From positions 1 through 28,336 of the IMG/VR virus record IMGVR_UViG_3300017948_000008: DNA of 28,336 bases; one strand, given 5' to 3'. The DNA comes from a virus. This document shows, piece by piece, positions 20,172-26,549 of this stretch (position 1 is its first letter; each line of letters begins with the position of its first letter). Under the pieces are notes generated by a model that was not told where the DNA came from, did not search any database, and was given only the letters and a program-made list of their open reading frames with translations. The translations under genes were made by a program, and so were the position numbers.

Positions 20172-21266
20172 ATGAACTTCCGTGAAGCCAAAGCGGCGTG
20201 GGACTCCGTCGCCCCGTTTTACCAGGAAATGGGCGTCACACTGCCCGATGTAGTCGCGTTTACACCGGAAGAGTTTAAGCGCGATTATCGTTTGGCAATG
20301 GATAGTGTGCAATTGCCTTTGGTGACGGCACCGAACTCGGCGGTTCCTGCGTTTCTGACGACGCTCATCGATCCCCAGGTTTTCAAGATCTTGTTCGCTC
20401 CGAACAAGATGGCGATCATCCTGGGTGAAGTTCGAAAGGGCACATGGCTCGACGATACGACGATGTTCCCCACCGTGGAACATACGGGTGAAGTGTCGTC
20501 TTACGGGGACTGGGCCGAAAACGGCCGTGCCGGCGTCAACACCAACTGGCCCCAGCGGCAGTCTTACTTGTTCCAGGTCATCAAGGAGTATGGTGACAGA
20601 GAATTGGCCCGTGCGGGCCTCGCACGCATCAATTGGGTGAGCGAGATCGACGCAGCAGCAGCGACGATCACCAACAAGTTCATGAATCTGACCTATGCCT
20701 TCGGGGTGCAGGGACTTCAGAACTATGGCTTGCTCAATGATCCGAACCTCACGGCATCACTGACGCCGGCAACGAAGGCAGCAGGTGGAACGAAGTGGAT
20801 TTCTTCGTCAGGCGTCGTTGTGGCGACGGCTAATGAGGTTTTCACGGACATCCAATCGCTGTTCTATCAGCTGGTCATCCAGACTCAGGGCCTCGTGGAA
20901 GTGGACTCGAAGCTGGTCCTCGCCATGTCCCCGGCCTCTGAAGTGGCGCTCACGGCAACGAACTCCTTCAATGTCAATGTGGCGGACCTCTTGAAGAAGA
21001 ACTTCCCCAGCATTCGGTTCGAGACGGCCGTGCAGTATGGCGTGACCAATGCGTCTAACCCGCAGGGTAATGCTGCAGGAAACGTGGTTCAGCTTTTGGT
21101 CGAAGAGATCGAGGGGCAAGCGACCGGGTTCTGTGCCTTCAACGAGAAAATGCATGCGCAGCCGATCGTAAGGCAACTGTCTTCGTTCCGGCAGAAACTG
21201 GTAGCTGGGACATGGGGTACAGTGCTACGGCAACCCTTCGCAATCGCCACGATGATTGGCGTATAA
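20172..21266 (+). CDS. Major capsid protein, DUF2184-type (364 aa)
   Basis: Main shell protein. Family-typical order: AFLTTLIDPQVFKILFAPNK, GEVSSYGDWAENGRAGVNTN, WPQRQSYLFQVIKEYGDREL, ARAGLARINWVSEIDAAAAT, FGVQGLQNYGLLNDPNL, and the C-terminal TWGTVLRQPFAIATMIGV. Length is normal for the family. AAGGAG lies 7 bases before the ATG. It is followed by a wide-loop inverted repeat and a strong terminator, as expected for the most highly expressed virion gene. Confidence 0.93.
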   Translation: MNFREAKAAWDSVAPFYQEMGVTLPDVVAFTPEEFKRDYRLAMDSVQLPLVTAPNSAVPAFLTTLIDPQVFKILFAPNKMAIILGEVRKGTWLDDTTMFPTVEHTGEVSSYGDWAENGRAGVNTNWPQRQSYLFQVIKEYGDRELARAGLARINWVSEIDAAAATITNKFMNLTYAFGVQGLQNYGLLNDPNLTASLTPATKAAGGTKWISSSGVVVATANEVFTDIQSLFYQLVIQTQGLVEVDSKLVLAMSPASEVALTATNSFNVNVADLLKKNFPSIRFETAVQYGVTNASNPQGNAAGNVVQLLVEEIEGQATGFCAFNEKMHAQPIVRQLSSFRQKLVAGTWGTVLRQPFAIATMIGV

Positions 21267-21324
21267 ATGCTCGGAGTTTAAAGCGCCAAGTTCTTCCCTG
21301 CTTTGTGTGCTTCTCCCGAGCATT
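21266..21324. repeat. 9-bp perfect inverted repeat with 41-base loop
   Basis: AATGCTCGG (21266-21274) and CCGAGCATT (21316-21324), immediately after the capsid stop codon and touching the terminator that follows. It may stabilise the 3' end of capsid mRNA or form the base of a larger fold. Confidence 0.55.
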
Positions 21325-21325
21325 T

Positions 21326-21372
21326 GGCCCCAGGTAGGAGCGTGCCGCCTTTACCTGGGGCCTCTCCTTTTC
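21326..21372 (+). terminator. Intrinsic terminator after the major capsid gene
   Basis: GGCCCCAGGTA (21326-21336), a 15-base loop and TACCTGGGGCC (21352-21362) form a perfect 11-bp GC-rich stem followed by TCTCCTTTTCT. It is the clearest terminator in the window. Confidence 0.85.
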
Positions 21373-21388
21373 TAGCGGGTGTGTCATC

Positions 21389-21670
21389 ATGGTTGCAGTT
21401 GCCTGTAAGATCCCAAATGGTGTGCGATTCAACCAAGACATCTGTGTCACAGGGCCGATGCAGGTCGAAGATCCTTCCCAGCGTCCGGGAGGCTTTGCCA
21501 TTACTGTGATTCCGGACGATGTGTGGGAAGAGTGGCTTGAACGAAACAAGGACGCCACATTCGTTCAAAAGAAGATGATTTTCGCACGAGCCACGGAAGA
21601 AGAGGCTAGAACAGAAGCCCGTCGTCAGGGCAAGGTTCGCACAGGCCTGGAACAGAATAGAGTCGCTTAG
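21389..21670 (+). CDS. Head-region protein, short paralogue (93 aa)
   Basis: It shares two blocks with the next protein: VAVACKIPNGVRF at the N-terminus and WEEWLERNKDATFVQKKMIF at ~55-75, each aligned in the same order. A charged C-terminus (EEEARTEARRQGK) follows. Starts shortly after the capsid terminator; no strong Shine-Dalgarno (AGCGGGTGTG upstream). Probably a minor virion or head-completion protein. Similar proteins are common behind DUF2184-type capsids. Confidence 0.7.
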   Translation: MVAVACKIPNGVRFNQDICVTGPMQVEDPSQRPGGFAITVIPDDVWEEWLERNKDATFVQKKMIFARATEEEARTEARRQGKVRTGLEQNRVA

Positions 21671-21679
21671 GAAATATAG

Positions 21680-22249
21680 ATGTCCAATACCGACAACCCT
21701 CAAGATCGCCGCGTTAAGCTTGATGCTCTGACTGCAAAGTCCCAGGTGATTCCTTCGGAAGAGGAAGCAGCGGCTGCGGTAAAGAGCGCCATGCCGTCCC
21801 CTGCACGGTCCAGTTCGTCTGATTCAGTCACAGTTGCATGCAAGATTCCCAACGGACTCATTCTTCGTGTCTTCAAGATGGTGGAGCGTCCGGAATCCGG
21901 GCCTTTGCACAGCCGCACCGTCAAGGTTTCCGAACAGGTAGGCGATTCTATCACTATTCATGGGCCTGCTTACGCGACCGGCAGTCTTCCAACCTATACG
22001 ATTATCGGGGGTTATGCGTTAACATCGAATGTGCCTCGTGAGTTTTACGAAACGTGGCAGGAACAGAACAAAGATTCCACGTTTGTCCAGAACAAACTTG
22101 TATTTGCCTATGAGTCTCACGACCATGCGGTCGGTCAGGCTAAAGAGCTTGAAAAAAAGAAATCGGGGTTGGAGCCCATTGATCCAGAGGAGTTGCCCAG
22201 AGCATTTCGTGGTATTAAGAGATTCAACGCCAAAGAGGAAGCTGCCTAA
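21680..22249 (+). CDS. Head-region protein, long paralogue (189 aa)
   Basis: Residues ~1-48 are a disordered, charged extension. After it come VTVACKIPNGLILRVF, an insertion with beta-strands (SITIHGPAYATGSLPTYTII), then EFYETWQEQNKDSTFVQNKL, corresponding to the same blocks in the preceding protein. It ends with a Lys/Glu-rich helix and a short tail. AAATATAG precedes the ATG; stop and next start are contiguous (TAAATG). Likely arose by duplication of the neighbour followed by an insertion. Confidence 0.75.
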   Translation: MSNTDNPQDRRVKLDALTAKSQVIPSEEEAAAAVKSAMPSPARSSSSDSVTVACKIPNGLILRVFKMVERPESGPLHSRTVKVSEQVGDSITIHGPAYATGSLPTYTIIGGYALTSNVPREFYETWQEQNKDSTFVQNKLVFAYESHDHAVGQAKELEKKKSGLEPIDPEELPRAFRGIKRFNAKEEAA

Positions 22250-22690
22250 ATGGGAGTTTCAGTCGCATTCGATTACGGGCTTTGGATAGCGCGATATCCA
22301 GAGTTTTCGAATGTTGACCCTTTACTTGTGGACCAATACTTTATTGAAGCCACGATGCTCCATCGTAACGATGGATCGGGGCCTGTCAATAATCCTAGCC
22401 AGCAGCTTTTGCTTCTCGGCATGGTTACGGCGCATATTTGCCAACTTAATGCGCCATTGAATGGCCAGCCCTCGTCTACCCTGGTAGGGCGCATCAACGT
22501 CGCGTCGGAAGGTACGGTGACCGTATCGGCCGATTATGACGCGCCTGCATCAACACAAGGGCAGTATTTCGCACAGACTAAGTATGGTGCAGCCTACTGG
22601 GCGGCATCGGCACCGTTTCGGACGATGCGCTATGTTCCGGGACCGCGCAGAGTGACAAATCCATGGTACCGTGGCGGGATATACTGGTAA
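22250..22690 (+). CDS. DUF4054-type head-tail connector/head completion protein (146 aa)
   Basis: Typical DUF4054 pattern: FDYGLWIARYPEFSNVDPLL, then LLLLGMVTAHICQLNAPLNG, LVGRINVASEGTVTVSADYD, then QYFAQTKYGAAYWAA and TMRYVPGPRRVTNPW. Members act at the head-to-tail interface after packaging. The start follows the upstream stop with no gap, suggesting coupled translation. Confidence 0.88.
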   Translation: MGVSVAFDYGLWIARYPEFSNVDPLLVDQYFIEATMLHRNDGSGPVNNPSQQLLLLGMVTAHICQLNAPLNGQPSSTLVGRINVASEGTVTVSADYDAPASTQGQYFAQTKYGAAYWAASAPFRTMRYVPGPRRVTNPWYRGGIYW

Positions 22691-22703
22691 GCGGGAGGAG
22701 CAA

Positions 22704-22985
22704 ATGCGAATCAATGACGGAAAGCTTCGTAGTATATTCAATGGATCTGGTTATTATTTAAATGACAATCGAGCAAGTGGGGGACGCCTGGAAGAAGATG
22801 ATCTTGTCGGCTGTTCTCATTGTCAAGCGTCTGTTCGCAAGGTAGAGTGGCGAGCACACGGTGGCTTTTGCAAGGCGTGCGATTCGCCGCTTTGCGTGGT
22901 CTGTGCAGAAGAAGCCATCCAATTTGGATGTCGCAACTTTAAAAAGCTTGTCGAGACACGCTGGGAAGAGATGCAGCGGGTGTGA
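22704..22985 (+). CDS. Phage zinc-ribbon protein (93 aa)
   Basis: Three Cys pairs (GCSHCQ, FCKACDSPLCVVCAEEA) plus a later GC suggest one or two zinc-binding sites across residues ~36-80. GCGGGAGGAGCAA before the ATG is a strong Shine-Dalgarno, excluding the longer frame from 22671. Small zinc proteins of this kind occur in many phages among the virion genes; role unknown. Confidence 0.75.
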   Translation: MRINDGKLRSIFNGSGYYLNDNRASGGRLEEDDLVGCSHCQASVRKVEWRAHGGFCKACDSPLCVVCAEEAIQFGCRNFKKLVETRWEEMQRV

Positions 22986-23033
22986 GTGAGAGGATCTGGG
23001 GCATAGTAACCCCTGCACGAAAGGATAACTGAT

Positions 23034-23498
23034 ATGCCCACAATGACAGCAGGTAACGGCCAGTTCACACCCAATGTTACCCTTAGTAATTGGAACTGGG
23101 ATTCTAGCACGGGAACGGGTGCCTTTGGCAAGGCTGTTGCAATCGCCTGGGGTGGTTCGGCAACGACTTCAACCGGTTACCGGACTCGTTGGTATCGTCC
23201 CACGACTATTGAGGCGGGCACATTTACTGCGCTTACGTCTGCCTATCACCAGCCTGCCTATACATCGTTCACAACACGCGTGGGCACATGGACGGGTGGC
23301 GGTGTAGCACCGACAGACCCCGCAGGTAATCTGTTCGCAACAGATTGGAATAGCCAAGGCGGTGTTGGTATGATCGTTATGCCTCTGGCAAATCCGTGGT
23401 GGATTGTCACCGGTGTCTTAACCGGACAGGTTTCGTGTCGGAACACCAAAGGTACGGACGCATCGCTGACCTCTTATGAAGTCACTGTGGAAGAGTAA
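23034..23498 (+). CDS. Beta-rich virion-like protein (154 aa)
   Basis: It is rich in Thr, Gly, Ser and Trp with alternating strands (WNWDSSTGTGAFGKAVAIAW, TTSTGYRTRWYRPTTIEAGT, NPWWIVTGVLTGQVS). There is no hydrophobic helix or catalytic motif. GAAAGGATAACTGAT precedes the ATG. Position among connector and adhesin genes suggests a tail or head-surface component; no family recognised. Confidence 0.65.
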   Translation: MPTMTAGNGQFTPNVTLSNWNWDSSTGTGAFGKAVAIAWGGSATTSTGYRTRWYRPTTIEAGTFTALTSAYHQPAYTSFTTRVGTWTGGGVAPTDPAGNLFATDWNSQGGVGMIVMPLANPWWIVTGVLTGQVSCRNTKGTDASLTSYEVTVEE

Positions 23499-23530
23499 TC
23501 TTCCACATAAAACTAGCGGGGAATATCCAA

Positions 23531-23836
23531 ATGAACAACGCTGCAAATATTATTACACAAAAACTTCAAACGTCGCACCCGAATCCTGATCTAATTCGAA
23601 TATTGACAACGCTTTTGGCCAAAGTACGGGCTGGTGAAATCACGGACGCTGTGATCATTGGCTGTTCGTCCGATTATAGGGAATGGCTGCATCACTATTC
23701 TGTGGCCGAACATGAAAATATGACAACCATGCTAGGGGAGCTTGATCTTTTTAAAGATGTCATGAAGGCCCAGGTGCATAAAACACGTTCCCAGGCGGCG
23801 GCTATTAAAAATACCGGATCAGTTATGGGTGGCTAA
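23531..23836 (+). CDS. Small phage protein of unknown function (101 aa)
   Basis: MNNAANIITQKLQTSHPNPD begins a mainly helical protein with a central AVIIGCSSDYREWLHHY segment. Helix-strand alternation is reminiscent of small DNA-processing accessory proteins, but no family was recognised. GGGGAATATCC precedes the ATG. Confidence 0.6.
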   Translation: MNNAANIITQKLQTSHPNPDLIRILTTLLAKVRAGEITDAVIIGCSSDYREWLHHYSVAEHENMTTMLGELDLFKDVMKAQVHKTRSQAAAIKNTGSVMGG

Positions 23837-23843
23837 GTAACAC

Positions 23844-24080
23844 GTGTCAGCAAATATGGAAGTATTTGTATTACAAGATAACGGGCGCAAGAAAAAGATT
23901 ACTAGACATCTTGTTGTCCGGTGTCTTGCCTGTAGAAAGAAGCTGGATTGCCCATCAAGTGGTGATTTTTGGGGATGGTTGAAGTCGGTAGAGGTGGATG
24001 AGTTCCGTGCCGTACACCTGTTACACGCTGATCCAAACCGTGTTGGCGCTGAGATGGAGATAATTGAGAGCGACGACTGA
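23844..24080 (+). CDS. Small phage protein with CxxC (78 aa)
   Basis: The chain contains RHLVVRCLACRKKLDCPSSG, giving CLAC plus a third Cys, and a C-terminal acidic helix. The GTG start lies 7 bases after the upstream stop; an in-frame ATG (23856) is an alternative. Possibly a small zinc-binding protein; function unknown. Confidence 0.55.
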   Translation: MSANMEVFVLQDNGRKKKITRHLVVRCLACRKKLDCPSSGDFWGWLKSVEVDEFRAVHLLHADPNRVGAEMEIIESDD

Positions 24081-24104
24081 TAACCAAGGGATGTTGGTAA
24101 TATC

Positions 24105-25358
24105 ATGTTAATAACCATCCCTGGCTACGGATATCCCACACTTTCTGGCACAGCCTGGTATCCCGGTGCAAGTCCTGCGGGTATGTATGAGGCTACGAGC
24201 CCTCCTCGCACAATCATATTAAACCCGGCATCTGGCCCCAATGTGCCGATGACGATTGCGTCGGGCTCTTATCAAAGTAGTACAGGTATTGTAGTTATTA
24301 CTATAACTGCTGGAGTAGGCCTAACAGTTGGTGGACAGGTTACTTTATCAGGTTTGACCGGTACGGGAGCCAATCTTAATTCTCTCAATGGTTCTTTTAT
24401 TACAATACCAACAACATCTGGCACAACCATTACTTTTAATGCTGGCGCCGGTCTGGGTTCTATCACGATTACTGGAGGCACTATTGCGGGCGGTCCAATA
24501 AGTGACTATACGAGTGCCCTTGCTAACTGGACCGCCGTTCCTAATTCAAGCGTATATATCTATGTTACAGCAGTCCTAAGTGGCTTCCGGACCGCAGCGG
24601 CTATTGAAGCTGACATCGCTGCTTATTTTATTGATTATCCTGCCACTACGATCAGCGGTGTTTATATAGACAACGTTTCTGATACAACACAGATATCAAC
24701 ACTATATCAACCGGTTGTTTCTTACATTGTCGCTAACTATCCTACTGTCAAGACGATTGTGCTTGGAACAGGTGCAATTCCTGCGACAAATGTCTGGCTG
24801 ACGTTGACCACAGGTCCTGGCGTCACGTTGGCCATGTCCTACGAGAACAGTTATAGTGCTCTATCTAGTTTTACCCCACCATCCTGGGTGTATAATTATC
24901 AAAGTTCTCAGTTTTATTATTTTATACACGATACGACATTAGCAAATATGCCGGCCGCTGCTGCTATGGTTAGTGCAGCAAATGGCGGACAGTTACTTGT
25001 AACCGACGGTACGAGCGGCAGCGGGAATCCCTATGAATATTTACCAACTTACTGGGACACATTTGTTAACATTGTTAATGGGGCGCCGTGTGGGTTCACA
25101 GCGATTGTGCCCCAAGAACTGCCTTGGCACGCTCTTCCGACAACGAGAGTTGGGGTACAGGGGCCGAATGTAGGTAGTGCGGAACGGCGGATGATTCTTA
25201 TACCGCCACAAGAGATCCCAATCCAACATCCCCGACCGACCGCTTTTGGTGGCGTCGCGCCGTACACTCTGGTAAAGTCTGCGACGACCTTCGTTACATC
25301 TGCGAGTGCACAGACGATGCTTAACTATGCACGAAACAAGTTGATCCTAGAAAGGTGA
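24105..25358 (+). CDS. Spherulin-4-like (GH135-related fold) virion protein with inserted beta-module and C-terminal repeat (417 aa)
   Basis: Order matches the spherulation-specific family 4 TIM barrel: MLITIPGYGYP, TIILNPASGPN, YTSALANWTAVPNSSVYIYV, AIEADIAAYFIDYP, GVYIDN (Asp189 in the conserved strand-end acidic position), TIVLGTGAIPA, LAMSYENSYSAL, YYFIHDTT. A ~75-residue beta-module is inserted after NPASGPN. After the barrel, RVGVQGPNVGSAERRMIL and QEIPIQHPRP form one copy of the repeat that dominates the last gene. The family includes the fungal exopolysaccharide hydrolase Sph3, so depolymerase activity is possible but not shown. Confidence 0.75.
   Translation: MLITIPGYGYPTLSGTAWYPGASPAGMYEATSPPRTIILNPASGPNVPMTIASGSYQSSTGIVVITITAGVGLTVGGQVTLSGLTGTGANLNSLNGSFITIPTTSGTTITFNAGAGLGSITITGGTIAGGPISDYTSALANWTAVPNSSVYIYVTAVLSGFRTAAAIEADIAAYFIDYPATTISGVYIDNVSDTTQISTLYQPVVSYIVANYPTVKTIVLGTGAIPATNVWLTLTTGPGVTLAMSYENSYSALSSFTPPSWVYNYQSSQFYYFIHDTTLANMPAAAAMVSAANGGQLLVTDGTSGSGNPYEYLPTYWDTFVNIVNGAPCGFTAIVPQELPWHALPTTRVGVQGPNVGSAERRMILIPPQEIPIQHPRPTAFGGVAPYTLVKSATTFVTSASAQTMLNYARNKLILER
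24258..24486 (+). repeat. Inserted beta-module, copy A
   Basis: Encodes SGSYQSSTGIVVITITAGVG to ITITGGT. It is homologous to the module at about 25693-25920 (shared pattern SGxYxxxTGxVxxTxxxxxG, VxGLTGTGA, TSGTTxTxNAGAGLG, TITGG). The two share an identical 17-base run, GCTGGCGCCGGTCTGGG (24441-24457 and 25879-25895). Confidence 0.75.
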
Positions 25359-25362
25359 CGGG

Positions 25363-26049
25363 ATGTCTTATTATACCGCACTGATCAATGCATGGAATAC
25401 CGGGACGGTGCCAAGCGGCTACGTCGGGACGGCGTTGACGGGTCTCACCACGGCCAATAAGCTGATTGCCATCAACGGCTGGACGATTACGGGCGTGGTG
25501 CCGACCTCGATCCAATTCACCGGCAACCAGCTCGCGAACTGCATCGACAAGACCGAGTTCAACGCATTATCGTGGAACAATCAGCAGAATATCCTAGGGC
25601 TGTGCCAAATCACGGGCAACCTTGCCGGCGGTTCGGCGAATACCGAATTGCTCCCGGTTGGGATGATCCTGACGTATTTCACGGCATCGGCCACGATTAC
25701 GAGCGGCACCTATAACAATGCGACGGGCGTTGTCACCTTGACAATGAGCGGGTCGATTGGGTTCGGCGTCGGCGGCAATGTCACGGTCGCTGGGCTGACC
25801 GGCACGGGTGCATTTGCCTCGTTGGATGGAATCTTCGCGGCCATTTCGCCAACGAGCGGAACGACGGTCACATACAACGCTGGCGCCGGTCTGGGGGCAT
25901 CTACGATTACGGGCGGCTATCTTGTGCCGCCGACCATCACGAACCTGACGGCGCTCGCACAGGGCACCGTGACGCCGTGGTGGCAAAATAATGGGTATTC
26001 GTCGCCGTTTACGATGAATGACCTCGCCGCCGCTGGGGGGCTCACCTAA
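25363..26049 (+). CDS. Virion-surface-like protein with the shared beta-module (228 aa)
   Basis: Residues ~1-105 are an N-terminal domain (MSYYTALINAWNTGTVPSGY, LTTANKLIAINGWTITG, WNNQQNILGLCQITGNLAGG). Residues ~110-186 are the same beta-module that interrupts the spherulin-like protein upstream. The end reads VTPWWQNNGYSSPFTMNDLA. AAAGGTGACGGG precedes the ATG. Codons are markedly richer in GCG/ACG/GGC than those of the previous gene, hinting at a different recent source. Function unknown; probably an adhesin or structural component. Confidence 0.65.
   Translation: MSYYTALINAWNTGTVPSGYVGTALTGLTTANKLIAINGWTITGVVPTSIQFTGNQLANCIDKTEFNALSWNNQQNILGLCQITGNLAGGSANTELLPVGMILTYFTASATITSGTYNNATGVVTLTMSGSIGFGVGGNVTVAGLTGTGAFASLDGIFAAISPTSGTTVTYNAGAGLGASTITGGYLVPPTITNLTALAQGTVTPWWQNNGYSSPFTMNDLAAAGGLT
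25693..25920 (+). repeat. Inserted beta-module, copy B
   Basis: Encodes TSGTYNNATGVVTLTMSGSI to STITGGY; counterpart of copy A at 24258-24486, clearly related in protein but diverged in most DNA outside the 17-base identical run. Confidence 0.75.
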
Positions 26050-26549
26050 TGCCAACAGATTTCCTCTGGGCCGCAGGATCGGGCAATAACGGGCTTATCG
26101 GCTCGCTCGTCTCGCTAATGACGACGGAGCTTGAGAGCCTGACGAACGGCAGCGTCATTGTGTCGTCCGTCAACGGTTCGTCCGGCGTGTTCACTAACTC
26201 GAATACCTCGCAATCGATCCTGGGGGAAATCTACTACTTCGCCGGCAACGCGGGTTGCACGCCGACGACGGCCGGCGGTGGGCTTGCTGGCTGGTTCCTC
26301 ACCACGCCGGATAGCACGGCGTATGAAATCGCAACATCGGCCCCGGCGCGCGGGCCTGACTTCCTCATCCCGCTCCCTCTGATTGCCATTGGCGGTGCGG
26401 TGACCACGGTGCAAAAGTCGTGGGGACTCGTTCGTATCCCCGCCCTGCCGTTTAAGGTACTCATCCAAAACAATTCCGGCGTGACACTTGGAGCGGGCGG
26501 CACGACTGCACCGTATCTCAAGTTCGCTCCGACTGCTGTGCAATACTGA
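26049..26549 (+). CDS. Small virion-like protein (166 aa)
   Basis: MPTDFLWAAGSGNNGLIGSL, then a Ser/Thr/Asn-rich beta region, AGWFLTTPDSTAYEIATS, PARGPDFLIPLPLIAIGG and a final strand region (LPFKVLIQNNSGVTLGAGG). The order 'short helix, long beta-rich body, P..PDF.I.L' is similar to small hypothetical phage tail/virion proteins. Overlaps the gene before by one base (TAATG) and the gene after by one base (TGATG). It shares the GC-rich codon use of its upstream neighbour. Confidence 0.65.
   Translation: MPTDFLWAAGSGNNGLIGSLVSLMTTELESLTNGSVIVSSVNGSSGVFTNSNTSQSILGEIYYFAGNAGCTPTTAGGGLAGWFLTTPDSTAYEIATSAPARGPDFLIPLPLIAIGGAVTTVQKSWGLVRIPALPFKVLIQNNSGVTLGAGGTTAPYLKFAPTAVQY

Noticed and set aside
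23819-24118. A 99-codon - strand ORF
   Set aside because: It overlaps two + strand genes in the expected operon direction and has no motif or ribosome site.
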